The notes under the pieces are model-generated. The model saw only the letters and a program-made list of their open reading frames with translations, was not told the origin of the DNA and made no database searches. This document shows positions 52,972 through 61,975 of a stretch of 64,000 nt of DNA, in pieces. Both the position numbers and the translations under genes were made by a program. The DNA is taken from contig NZ_CAAHFG010000003.1 in assembly GCF_900890425.1 (NCBI RefSeq), positions 868,001 to 932,000 of the forward strand, in the 5' to 3' direction. Each line of letters begins with the position of its first letter. Positions within the stretch are counted from its first letter, which is position 1. This DNA is from Pontiella desulfatans. Lineage in GTDB: Bacteria; Verrucomicrobiota; Kiritimatiellia; Kiritimatiellales; Pontiellaceae.

Positions 52972-54159
52972 GTTTGTTCCGCATCGCGCGCAGCCCTGCT
53001 GACCGGTCGCTATCCACAGCGGTCGGGCATTAAAGGGGCGTTGTTTCCCTGGTCGAAAAACGGGCTTCCGGCTTCAGAAACAACATTGGCGGAAATGCTG
53101 AAAACTCAGGGGTATGCAACCGGTATGGCAGGAAAATGGCATTTGGGCCATTTACCTGAATTCCTTCCGGTAAACCACGGCTTTGATGAATGGTTGGGGC
53201 TGCCGTATTCCAATGATATGTGGCCGGTTGATTTTGATGGGGTGCCTCTTCCGGAAGATCACCGGAAAAAGAAATATTCACCGCTTCCTCTCATTGATGG
53301 ACTGGAGACTGTGGATACGATTGATACGCTGGAGGATCAGGGGATGCTGACCCCTCGGTATACAGAGCGGGCAGTGGACTTTATCCGGCGCAGCAAGGAA
53401 AAGCCGTTTTTCCTCTATTTAGCCCACAGCATGCCGCATGTGCCGATCTATGCTTCGCCGCGTTTTCTGGGGAAAAGCGGCGCGGGGCTCTATGGGGATA
53501 TGATGATGGAAATCGACTGGTCGGTCGGTGAAGTCATGAACGCCTTGGATGACGCCGGTGTTGCGGGAAATACGCTGGTGATTTTTACCAGTGACAATGG
53601 CCCCTGGTTAAACTTCGGGGATCATGGGGGCACCTGCGATGGTTTGCGTGAAGGCAAAGGAACCGCATTTGAAGGCGGTATGCGTGTGCCGTGCATCATG
53701 CGGTGGCCGGCTGGAATGCCGGCAGAAAAGACGTGCGATGAATTTGCATCCACACTGGACCTTTTTCCAACCCTTGGAACGTTGGCTGACGCAAAGCTTC
53801 CGAAAACAAAGTTGGACGGCATTGATATTTCAGTACTTCTGGCCGGCGAGACTTCGCTGAAGCAAAAGCGCGAATTCTGGTATTATTATGGAACGCCCTT
53901 GTGCGGTGTTTCTGACGGTCGTTGGAAGCTTGTGCTTCCACACAAGCATCGGTCCTATGTGGGGGTTGAACCGCGGAATGGAGGGCATCCCGGGCCGTAT
54001 GCCAAGGGCGTTGCAAAGAAAGCGCTCTATGACCTGGAAAAGGATCCCGGAGAGGCAAATGATCTGCAGGATCAATATCCTGAAATTATGGAACGACTTG
54101 AGAAGATGGCCGCGCGGGCGCGCGCTGATCTGGGTGATGTGGAGAAGGGGAGTAAATAA
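52972..54159 (+). pseudogene. Type I sulfatase missing its N-terminus (IS21 junction)
   Basis: The coding frame begins exactly at the IS21 boundary with VCSASRAALLTGRYPQRSG, so the maturation motif (CSASR) is kept but the signal peptide and the DD metal ligands, roughly the first 50-60 residues, are gone. GKWHLGHLPEFLPVNHGFDE, IFTSDNGPWLNFGDHGG, VPCIMRWPAGMP and ALYDLEKDPGEANDL show an otherwise complete sulfatase. A GTG at 52921 inside the IS end gives an in-frame 17-codon leader, so a cytoplasmic, metal-ligand-deficient protein could be made; it should be inactive. The stop overlaps the next start (TAATG). Confidence 0.85.
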
Positions 54160-55571
54160 TGAAAAACTGGATAATGATAGCTTTGCTTTTAGGCACTCAG
54201 GCCTTTGCTGAACGTTCGCGTCTGCCGAACATTATTTATATTCTCGCGGATGATCTCGGCTATGGGGATCTGGGCTGTTATGGGCAGGAAAAAATCAAGA
54301 CTCCGAATATTGACCGGATTGCGGCGGAGGGGATGAAATTTACCCAGCATTACAGCGGGCAGGCGGTCTGTGCGCCGTCGCGCTGTTCTTTCCTGACGGG
54401 ATTGCATCAGGGGCATGCGTATATCCGGAATAACAAAGAGCTTCCGCATGAAGGACAGACGCCGATTCCAGCCGATACGTTTACCATTGCGAAAATGCTG
54501 AAGACCAAAGGCTATGCCACCGCGTGTGTAGGAAAATGGGGGCTGGGCTATCCAGGGAGTGAAGGTGATCCGAACCATCAGGGTTTTGATCTTTTTTTCG
54601 GCTATAACTGTCAACGGCATGCGCACCAGTATTACCGCGACTATCTATGGAAAAATGACACGAAGGTTTTGTATCCGGATAATAAGGATATCGAAGGGTC
54701 GAACTATGCGGCCGATGAAATGCGTAAAGAAGCATTGGCCTTTGTGGAAGAACATAAGGATCAGCCGTTTTTTCTCTATTGGGCCACGCCCATTCCCCAT
54801 GTGTCGCTTCAGGTTCCTGACGAATCGCTAAAGCAGTATGAAGGGCAGTGGCCGGAGACTCCGTTTAAAGGCCGGTACAGGCCGGAAACAGGCCAGGGCT
54901 ATACCGGGCATGAAACGCCCCGCGCAGCCTATGCGGCCATGGTTTCCCATATGGACCGGAATATCGGCCGGTTGCTGGATCAGCTTGATGCTCTGGGGCT
55001 TGCTGAAAATACGCTGCTGATTTTTACGAGCGACAATGGCGCTTCTTCGGCCGGCGGGGCGGATTATAAATTTTTCAACAGCACGGGCGGCTTGCGCGGT
55101 AAAAAGGGGCAGCTCTATGAAGGTGGAATCCGGGTTCCTTTTCTGGCCAAGTGGCCGGGACATGTTGGCGCGGGAACGACCAGCGATCATATTTCGGCCT
55201 TCTGGGATATGCTTCCAACCTTTGGAGAAATTACGGGTGCGGAGGTGCCGGACGGTTTGGATGGGATCAGTCTGCTGCCGGAGCTGACGGGTCGGCCTCA
55301 GGCGGCTCACGATTTTTTATATTGGGAATTTAATGCCCGGAATTATAACGGCGGTCAGGTTGCGGTTCGAATGGGCGACTGGAAGGGTATTAAGGTGAAC
55401 CAGTTGAAAGGTAAGCGGGGACATCTCGAGCTGTATAACCTGAACATTGATGCTGCAGAACAAAAGGATGTGGCCAATACATATCCGGAAATTTGTCGAA
55501 AAATGGAGGAGATCATCCGTCGTGAACACGTGCCTTCGAAGCTATTTCCCTTCGCAAGCCTGGATGATTGA
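54159..55571 (+). CDS. Type I sulfatase (arylsulfatase A-like), secreted
   Basis: 470 residues, signal peptide about 1-17, start overlapping the previous stop. Metal ligands in IIYILADDLGYGDLGCYG; maturation motif CAPSRCSFLTG with Cys71. ACVGKWGLGYPGSEGDPNHQ and LLIFTSDNGASSAGGADYKF follow. Close paralog of the 1632 product, lacking that copy's lysine-rich insertion. Because the upstream gene is beheaded by IS21, expression probably depends on transcription from the IS end. It meets the beta-helix gene on the other strand with zero bases between the stops. Confidence 0.94.
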   Translation: MKNWIMIALLLGTQAFAERSRLPNIIYILADDLGYGDLGCYGQEKIKTPNIDRIAAEGMKFTQHYSGQAVCAPSRCSFLTGLHQGHAYIRNNKELPHEGQTPIPADTFTIAKMLKTKGYATACVGKWGLGYPGSEGDPNHQGFDLFFGYNCQRHAHQYYRDYLWKNDTKVLYPDNKDIEGSNYAADEMRKEALAFVEEHKDQPFFLYWATPIPHVSLQVPDESLKQYEGQWPETPFKGRYRPETGQGYTGHETPRAAYAAMVSHMDRNIGRLLDQLDALGLAENTLLIFTSDNGASSAGGADYKFFNSTGGLRGKKGQLYEGGIRVPFLAKWPGHVGAGTTSDHISAFWDMLPTFGEITGAEVPDGLDGISLLPELTGRPQAAHDFLYWEFNARNYNGGQVAVRMGDWKGIKVNQLKGKRGHLELYNLNIDAAEQKDVANTYPEICRKMEEIIRREHVPSKLFPFASLDD

Positions 55572-57866
55572 TCAATTGCTTTCCACGGTAAATGTCCAGA
55601 TGTCCCCTTCGATGATTGAGTTGTCCGGCATAATGGCATCCACCCGCCAGGTATAGGTTTGACCAGGTTGTAACTGGCCGGGATCAATAATATTGGAGGC
55701 GGTTACCTCAACTCGGCCTTTGTGGTCTTTTCCGGCATTCATGAAATTTACAATATGTTTTGTGGCTTTATAGGCACCAAGAAACATCAGGTCGGCATTG
55801 CTTTTTATAGCCATGGATTTGTTTGGCGGAATGGGGGTTGAGGCCCTTTTCTGCCGACGTCCGGGAATCCAGTATGTTTCGTCGTTTGCTTCATAGGCGC
55901 CGATATCCGGAGCACTTCCGACATAGTCGGGAATCTGAACCTGAATATGTTCTCCGGGCAACTGCGTAATATTGAAACCGGCATCAATCAGGGGGGATCC
56001 CGGCTTCGGCCGAAAATCGAGATGTTCCGGATCCCGCAGGTTGTTTACCACGGAGCCGGCTCCTGTTAGGTTATGTTCAAGTCGTGCATTCAGTTTTTCA
56101 TCCGGCTTCCGCGTGCTCCAGGCGACCATGGTGTCCGCCAGCGTATTACAAACCAGGGTGTTCTGATTGTGAGGAGGTGTATTTCCGTAACCGTTCGGAA
56201 CTGCAAAGACCGTGTCGTGAAAGGTGTTGTTAAACAACAAATGATGATCGCCCTTAAATTTGCTTCCGCCATGACCTAGGTTGAACACCACGTTATGGTG
56301 AACACAACCCTCGGAACCCATACGGGAAGTGGTGGAATCAAAACGAATACCCTGCCGATTGGTGTCGTGCACCCAGTTGTGGCGAACCACGGTTCCGATC
56401 TGCGATCCGGTTCCGATATTAATGGCTGATCCATCGTGTTGCAGATTACCCATATTCCAGAGGCGGTTGTATTCCACGGTGGAGCCGGGACCGGGGCGGA
56501 TACCTTCTGAGTTTCCGCCGGAATGAATGGTGTTGCCGCGTATGATGGCCCCGCGTCCGGTCGGAATGGATCCGCTTCCGCCGCTGGAATTCACATCCCA
56601 TTCAATATTATGGATATAACAGTTCTCCAGAATGCTCCCCGGACTGTCGATATAGATGGCGGGAGAATTCGGGTAGGCAATCTCGCAGTTACGAATGATG
56701 TTTCCAAACGGACCTTCGCCTTCGTTTAATACATGGGTCATTACATTGGCCCGCGACTTATAGCGTTGTTTACGTTTATCATCCGGATCATTGCTGGTTT
56801 CATAAAACCAGCCGAATTCTCCGAGCATAAATTTATGGGTTGAGGGATAAGAAAGCGTGCTGTTCTCAATGATGACGTGGCTACATTCGGTCATGGAAAA
56901 AGTGCTGGCAAAAAATTCCAGTCCCTGGAAAATCAGGTTTGAGCATTCGGAAATCTTAAGGCTGAAATCGCGCGTTTTTCCAGAGATTGGAAGTTTATTG
57001 GGATTCCTGTCATCCGCTGCCCGGAAATAGGCGGTTTCTGATTCGGCGTCATACCACCATTCATTAGGTTGGTCCAGTGCGGGCAGGCCGAGGATGTAGT
57101 AGGCGACATATTTCGACATGCGTGTGCCGGTTTGATCGTATTCAAACCAGTCCTGTCCGGCTTTATGTTGTGTAATCGGCCGCGACCAGGTCAGCCAATG
57201 GCCGAGATTAAGAACGGCGACCGCTCCCGTGAAATCAGTTTTTGTTTCCGCCAGGGTGGTCTGGTTCACATGCTCTTTGACTTTAAGCTTAACCACACCT
57301 TCATCATCGGAACCGTTACTGTGTGGTTCGGGATTACGATCGCTGATGATGCCGTCCGCCGTTTTTCCGGAAAACTGTCCTTTGGCAAATGTCCGGTCGG
57401 TAAAGCGCATCGATTCCTCCATGCGCCAGATTGAGCCGTCATCAAACGAGGTATTCGGCCAACGGGCCACGTAGACCAGCTTACTGCCGGAAAAGAGCTG
57501 CCAGACCGGTTCTTTCAGCCGCATCCTGTAAATGCCGTTTTTCCATCGGCTCCACTTTGCGGGCAGAATCATCGTCCCATCCATTACTGCCCGTTCTCCG
57601 GGCCATACTTTGAATGAGATGGGGTTGTCAGCCGTTCCATGGAGCCCGGAAATTAGAGATGTTGTCTGATATCTCCCATTCCGTAACCAGCAGATATCGC
57701 CGGGCTGAAGCTCCTCAGTCGCTTTTTCAAGCGTTTGAAACGGACTGGATATACTCCCGTTATTGCGGTCACTCCCTTTGGACGGAGAGACGTGATATTC
57801 CGCACTCCATGAAACCTGTAGAGAGAGCGTGAATGTGATCGTCAAAACTGTGGATATGGGTTTCAT
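55572..57866 (-). CDS. Secreted parallel beta-helix protein with WRVD module
   Basis: 764 residues on the minus strand, signal peptide about 1-21. It starts EYHVSPSKGSDRNNGSISSP with PFQTLEKATEELQPGD, the standard entry of this beta-helix family, then WQLFSGSKLVYVARWPNTSF, LPALDQPNEWWYDAESE, rungs such as IIRNCEIAYPNSPAIYID and VEYNRLWNMGNLQHDGSAIN, DPEHLDFRPKPGSPLIDAG and SAPDIGAYEANDE. The C-terminal module runs YWIPGRRQKRASTPIPPNKS to YTWRVDAIMPDNS and IWTFTVESN. It is the best-preserved full-length relative of the fragment at 33538. It is the only large enzyme gene of the cluster on this strand. No ECF-like motif was found upstream. Confidence 0.83.
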   Translation of the reverse strand: MKPISTVLTITFTLSLQVSWSAEYHVSPSKGSDRNNGSISSPFQTLEKATEELQPGDICWLRNGRYQTTSLISGLHGTADNPISFKVWPGERAVMDGTMILPAKWSRWKNGIYRMRLKEPVWQLFSGSKLVYVARWPNTSFDDGSIWRMEESMRFTDRTFAKGQFSGKTADGIISDRNPEPHSNGSDDEGVVKLKVKEHVNQTTLAETKTDFTGAVAVLNLGHWLTWSRPITQHKAGQDWFEYDQTGTRMSKYVAYYILGLPALDQPNEWWYDAESETAYFRAADDRNPNKLPISGKTRDFSLKISECSNLIFQGLEFFASTFSMTECSHVIIENSTLSYPSTHKFMLGEFGWFYETSNDPDDKRKQRYKSRANVMTHVLNEGEGPFGNIIRNCEIAYPNSPAIYIDSPGSILENCYIHNIEWDVNSSGGSGSIPTGRGAIIRGNTIHSGGNSEGIRPGPGSTVEYNRLWNMGNLQHDGSAINIGTGSQIGTVVRHNWVHDTNRQGIRFDSTTSRMGSEGCVHHNVVFNLGHGGSKFKGDHHLLFNNTFHDTVFAVPNGYGNTPPHNQNTLVCNTLADTMVAWSTRKPDEKLNARLEHNLTGAGSVVNNLRDPEHLDFRPKPGSPLIDAGFNITQLPGEHIQVQIPDYVGSAPDIGAYEANDETYWIPGRRQKRASTPIPPNKSMAIKSNADLMFLGAYKATKHIVNFMNAGKDHKGRVEVTASNIIDPGQLQPGQTYTWRVDAIMPDNSIIEGDIWTFTVESN

Positions 57867-58147
57867 TACTAATTAAACCCCAGGAATGAGCTTAATTTTG
57901 ATAAGTTTCTGCATGTACCAAGTCCAAAGGTGGTCGGTACGGAAACTAATCTGAGCGGAAAATGACCGTGATCATTGGGCGAAATTAAAGAATCCATCTG
58001 AAATGAAATCCGAATTGAGTTGGCAAGGGGGTGGTAGTGAGTGCTGTTTCGATAGAAAGTGAGCAGATTCCCGCTGTCAGGGTGTGACGGATTAGACGCT
58101 CATGATGAGCGGATAGTGGTGTGTTGATGATGCTGGTGGGAGTAGGG
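57867..58147. other. Intergenic region with a short palindrome
   Basis: Holds the promoter region of the minus-strand beta-helix gene and the outer flank of the integrase gene. A 15-bp palindrome CGCTCATGATGAGCG lies at 58097-58111; ATGAGCGG also occurs at the integrase start on the other side (59211-59218), which hints at element ends but does not define them. Confidence 0.3.
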
Positions 58148-59218
58148 TTAAGCGGCGGCCCTGTAGTAATACGAGATCACTCCGCCGAGACGTTGCTCCC
58201 TTTTAATCTCACCCTTTTCGGTAGGGCGGAAGTCAACATCAAGCACCTTGTTATCAATCTCTTTTCCCTGATGAGGACGGTGGAAATTGTAGTAATCAAG
58301 CCACTCTCTGTTAATGTGGTTCAAATGATCAAGGCTGAAGCAGATAAAGTGGTTAAGACATTGTTTCTTAACGATGGCGATGCCGGCTTCCGCGTATCCA
58401 TTCGCTTGAGGAGTGCGTGGCGGTGTTTTAACAATTTTTGTTCCTGCAGCCTTCCAGAGTTCATCAAACGAAAAGGCATATTTGGTATCCCTGTCGCGGA
58501 TAAGATGAGTAGCTTTTATACCAATCTCGTCCAGCCATATCGAGGCGTTACGCGCTTGTTGGTTTACCCATTCTTCAGTCGGGTTAAAGGTCGCTGGACT
58601 CATAAACACACGGCGACTGCCAAGGTGAATAAACATCAGTACGTAGGCATTAACTTTTCCTTTGAAGGTGTAGATCGGTTTCGTGAAAAAGTCACATGCA
58701 ATCAAAGTATCCATATGGGAGCTAATGAACTGATTCCATGTACTGGAGGGCAACCTTCGGCCTTTGTCGGGAACTGGGTGGTGCCCTTCCCGTTTAAGGA
58801 TGTCGCTGATGGTCGTGATGCCGATTCGTATGCCCAGTTTTTTCAATTCGCCATAAATCCGTTCATATCCCCATGTGATGTTCTCGGTGGCGAACTGCAT
58901 AACCAGGTTTATAGTTGCTTGTGGTGTGCGCGGTCTTCCCGGTCGTTTACGCTGGGTTTCTTTCGGTCTGCGCCATTTGTGATAGGTTGCGGGCTGAACA
59001 ACGAGCATCACGTCGGAGATGTCATGATCAAGCTGTTTGCCAAGGCGAAGCAGCTCAGCTCGTTCCTTAGGTGTCGTGTAAATCTTGGAATCATCAATCC
59101 TGCTTCGCAGCATTCTAACCTGATAAGTCAGCAATTGAAGCCGGGCATCGTATCGAGGACGGAATTTCTCCTGAAGAAGCATCATGAAGACCTGAATAAT
59201 ACTCAAATAACCGCTCAT
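58148..59218 (-). CDS. Orphan DDE integrase/transposase
   Basis: 356 residues. N-terminal helical region with a helix-turn-helix (ISDVMLVVQPATYHKWRRP), then an rve-type core: Asp in LIACDFFTKPIYTFKGK, Asp in HLIRDRDTKYAFSFDEL, Glu in NGYAEAGIAIVKKQCL. WLDYYNFHRPHQGK ends the core. It resembles the IS481/IS3-like integrases common in PVC genomes that rarely have defined ends. A start at the later MMLLQEK (about residue 12) is possible. No clear terminal repeats or target duplication were found. Confidence 0.85.
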   Translation of the reverse strand: MSGYLSIIQVFMMLLQEKFRPRYDARLQLLTYQVRMLRSRIDDSKIYTTPKERAELLRLGKQLDHDISDVMLVVQPATYHKWRRPKETQRKRPGRPRTPQATINLVMQFATENITWGYERIYGELKKLGIRIGITTISDILKREGHHPVPDKGRRLPSSTWNQFISSHMDTLIACDFFTKPIYTFKGKVNAYVLMFIHLGSRRVFMSPATFNPTEEWVNQQARNASIWLDEIGIKATHLIRDRDTKYAFSFDELWKAAGTKIVKTPPRTPQANGYAEAGIAIVKKQCLNHFICFSLDHLNHINREWLDYYNFHRPHQGKEIDNKVLDVDFRPTEKGEIKREQRLGGVISYYYRAAA

Positions 59219-59563
59219 CTACCCTTACACCCCGTAAATCAAAACAGACTCTACTCCAACCTGTTAAGTCAGAGGACATGTTTTCGTACCCCTCGGAAAC
59301 TCAATGAATTCATGAACCTACCGAAGAGGAAGGTTCTGAGCCACTCCAAAGCCGGATTAGAAGACGAAAAAATCCAGCGAAAGATGTCTGGAATGCCATT
59401 CGCACAACTGGGGTTGAAAGGGGGCTCAAGTTCGCCTTTCCATCCAATCAGGAGTAGCTGGTTGGATGGTGATTCAAAAAGCGAAAATCGGGTCGATTTG
59501 GCTCAGTTTCGCACTTTTTTGATGCAACTCGTTGTCTTCACGGAACTTAAATTTCGGAAAACC

Positions 59564-59634
59564 AAGTTCGCATTACCATCATGATCGTACCGACCCGAAT
59601 GGAGAGTCGTTATAGAGAAGTTCGCATTACCATC
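59564..59634. repeat. 17-bp direct repeat, 54-bp period
   Basis: AAGTTCGCATTACCATC occurs exactly at 59564-59580 and 59618-59634. It could be a remnant element end or attachment-site duplication; no further copies were seen in the window. Confidence 0.6.
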
Positions 59635-60064
59635 CACTTTAAGCTGCATTTAAACCATGAAGCGCGTTGCATGTCGTTTCTTTATCAACCTTGTAATCAA
59701 TATGATACATGAATGTGTCTGGGTGTCAATAAGCGGTGCAACTTTCTGAAAAACGGTGAGTTTTGCTGGGCAAAACCCGAAGTTTCCCCCGAAGTTTTAC
59801 AGAGCCATTTTTGATGAATTGAGAGTTTCTGAGAATTCGTTCGCGGGAAACGCCGATGATGAATACGGCGAGATCCATATCCAGAAAATGGACAGTGGTC
59901 TCATGCCTCTGGTATTCCGGAATGACCACTCTCCGATTTGAACCTGTCAGCTCAGCGGATAAAGCAATAGAGTCAGATATATTGGTTCCAATATATAGCA
60001 TCTTTCATACGGGTTTATGGGTATTGCTCCCAAAGAGGTCGTCAAAAGGCTCCAGGCGTTGATC

Positions 60065-60080
60065 GAAACACCGGTGTTTC
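60065..60080. promoter_or_regulatory. 16-bp perfect palindrome
   Basis: GAAACACCGGTGTTTC, self-complementary over all 16 bases, 68 bp beyond the 3' end of the AbiEii-like gene. It could bind a dimeric regulator or be a cruciform; no gene next to it explains it. Confidence 0.35.
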
Positions 60081-60147
60081 AGAGCACCAGTGACATTTCC
60101 GGAGCCTTCTCTTTTTCGCGGAAGCTGCGTAAAATATTACATGCTCT

Positions 60148-61068
60148 CTACTGCCATTGGCCCGAGGACGCCCATGTTGAAGAAAACGGCTCGCCGGATA
60201 GTTGGGCTTCTACCATTGGACGGAAGAAACCGTGAAGAATACGGATTACTTCTCGAAAGCTGGCTGGAGCGATGTCCTCAAGTTCCTGCTTGCGGACAAA
60301 GGCGGCCCATTGTTCTTCTTTCCCGAATGATTCCGGGAATTCTTCTAAAAAGAAACGAGGGTTCAGGTCGAGCGGGGTTTCGCGCTGTTCAAAGGTGGCA
60401 ACACAGGCTTTTTGCAGTTCTTCTCCGGCAATTTCCTCATGCTGGATGATATTCCAGACATCGTAAAAATCTTTCATGCGGCTGTTGAGCTCGCCCAGTT
60501 TGATCATCGCCTCAAATTTTTCGGCGATTACGGTCAGTTGGTGATAGCACCGCAGTTCCGGAGCAGGGAAGTCCAGCAGGGTGGGTACGGTTGCCTCAAT
60601 AGCACCGGGAACCAACGCATCGCCGAATCCGATGTCGATTTGTATTGGAATGCGACTTTGCCCGATAAATGCAAACCCCCGAATCCGGACGCCTTCATAG
60701 TCGGCATCTTCTTTAATCCGTTCCGCCCGAATGTTGTCGCTGTCAAATTCGATACCGTCCCCTTCAACATGGGTCTTGCAAATCTCTTGGGCGATGGCTG
60801 TCAGGTTGTCGAGCGAGTTTTCCGTGAAGCCGAGCAGATCGATGTCTTTGGTGCTGCGCCGGCCATAGTCCGGTTCCCAGACCATGAAAAGAAGGGCGCC
60901 TTTCAGGACGAAATTTTCCGAATGCTCCGATTTTGAAAGCCGGTAAAGAAAGCGCTCCATGGCATAGCGGGAAAGCAGACGGTTGAAGTCTTCTCCATGC
61001 TCTTTTGCATAATTGCGCAGGCGTTGGAAAACGGAGTGAGCAAGGTTGCTGGGAGTGGGGTTGCTCAT
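60148..61068 (-). CDS. abiEii: AbiEii-type nucleotidyltransferase toxin
   Basis: 306 residues. An N-terminal DNA polymerase beta-like nucleotidyltransferase fold: FVLKGALLFMVWEPDYGRRS followed by TKDIDLLG, with Asp75 and Asp77 as the metal-binding pair, then PIQIDIGFGD and the conserved helix YHQLTVIAEKFEAMIKLGE with MKDFYDVWNI. This is the pattern of AbiEii (DUF1814/COG2253), the toxin of type IV abortive-infection/toxin-antitoxin systems, which I recall modifying tRNA ends. The start overlaps the stop of the AbiEi-like gene (ATGA), the normal order of antitoxin then toxin. Probably functional. Confidence 0.88.
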   Translation of the reverse strand: MSNPTPSNLAHSVFQRLRNYAKEHGEDFNRLLSRYAMERFLYRLSKSEHSENFVLKGALLFMVWEPDYGRRSTKDIDLLGFTENSLDNLTAIAQEICKTHVEGDGIEFDSDNIRAERIKEDADYEGVRIRGFAFIGQSRIPIQIDIGFGDALVPGAIEATVPTLLDFPAPELRCYHQLTVIAEKFEAMIKLGELNSRMKDFYDVWNIIQHEEIAGEELQKACVATFEQRETPLDLNPRFFLEEFPESFGKEEQWAAFVRKQELEDIAPASFREVIRILHGFFRPMVEAQLSGEPFSSTWASSGQWQ

Positions 61069-61658
61069 ACAATGGCCTCCATGTAAGGGCGCATTACATT
61101 ATACATACGGCAGGCTTTTGCGGCTTCGACCAGTTCATCGGCAGTGGCTTTTCGATCCCTCCAGACTTCTTTAAGAGCTTCGAGGGCTACATCCATGCCG
61201 ATTTTGTTGCGGAATTTAAAACAATCCGCGACGGTTTTTGCCGGACTGTAGACCTTTAGAGGTACCCCGTTTTCAATATGTTCCTGTATGCCGAACGAGT
61301 AGGCGGTTCCTGTGACATAGGTGAGATTAAGCGGGTATTCGACGGTCGGCTTCCATGTGCTTTTGGGAACACTGATCCAGATGACATGTGGGCTTTGGGT
61401 TCCGATGTTGTGAAAGGACAGGGCCGACAGCAGACAGAATACGGCGCTTGGAATGCGCTTGGCGACTTCTTCCAGTTCGTAGTTTTGGGTTATTGGCGCG
61501 TCGATGCGCGCATACAGCCCCCTGGAGCGTCTCTCAAGTTGGCCGGATTTACACAGTATTGAAAGGTAGGCACGCGGGATGCCGGCGGCCTCAACATCGC
61601 GCGGACGGATAATTCCCCTCTGGTCTGCCAGTTTCAGTATCTGTTCTGTTCGCGTCAT
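61065..61658 (-). CDS. abiEi: AbiEi-type antitoxin, transcriptional regulator
   Basis: 197 residues from the ATG at 61658 (GGAAAG upstream); a longer frame to 61709 lacks a ribosome site. An N-terminal winged helix (TEQILKLADQRGIIRPRDVE, IPRAYLSILCKSGQLERRSR, GLYAR) is followed by the AbiEi C-terminal domain (PSAVFCLLSALSFHNIGTQS; VWISVPKSTWKP; VYSPAKTVADCFKFRNKIG). AbiEi neutralises the toxin and represses the operon by binding its promoter. Coupled to abiEii by ATGA. Confidence 0.88.
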   Translation of the reverse strand: MTRTEQILKLADQRGIIRPRDVEAAGIPRAYLSILCKSGQLERRSRGLYARIDAPITQNYELEEVAKRIPSAVFCLLSALSFHNIGTQSPHVIWISVPKSTWKPTVEYPLNLTYVTGTAYSFGIQEHIENGVPLKVYSPAKTVADCFKFRNKIGMDVALEALKEVWRDRKATADELVEAAKACRMYNVMRPYMEAIV

Positions 61659-61735
61659 TACATCTTTCCGTTTCCAAGGTATATATGCATAAGTAACTTG
61701 GATTGGCAAACATTGGTTCTGCTTAAATTTAAGTG

Positions 61736-61912
61736 ATGATGACGGCCGCGGTTGAGATCGTTATGGAGTACTATTTCAAACCCCAGCGCGCCCAGTTAAA
61801 ACAAGCCCTCCAACGCAACATGCCCAGCATGCTTACGTTCGGGGTAGCCCCGCCCGCAGAAGCCGCCGCCGTATTGCGAACTGCCATTTCAAAAACTGGA
61901 AAGCGACAATAG
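61736..61912 (+). CDS. Small hypothetical ORF, doubtful
   Basis: 58 codons from an ATG at 61736 to TAG at 61912 (ends ISKTGKRQ; internal QRAQLKQALQRNMPSMLTFG). No ribosome site or recognised domain. It may be the tail of a degraded gene, since it is divergent from abiEi in an otherwise decayed stretch. Confidence 0.2.
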   Translation: MMTAAVEIVMEYYFKPQRAQLKQALQRNMPSMLTFGVAPPAEAAAVLRTAISKTGKRQ

Positions 61913-61975
61913 AAAAGCATTGAAGCTTTTGGAAGGGGTGTCGGATCAATAATGGTTTTCAGTGACTCTCGGATT

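Larger units (their letters stand above)
59219..60147. other. 929-bp region without a supported gene
   Basis: Only short, low-quality frames on both strands. It contains an exact 17-bp direct repeat (AAGTTCGCATTACCATC at 59564-59580 and 59618-59634, 54-bp period) and a perfect 16-bp palindrome at 60065-60080. Low GC and lack of coding bias fit degraded accessory DNA. Confidence 0.4.

Noticed and set aside
58121-59584. 487-codon plus-strand frame opposite the orphan integrase
   Set aside because: The minus strand carries the DDE triad; the plus frame has no domain and runs into non-coding repeats.
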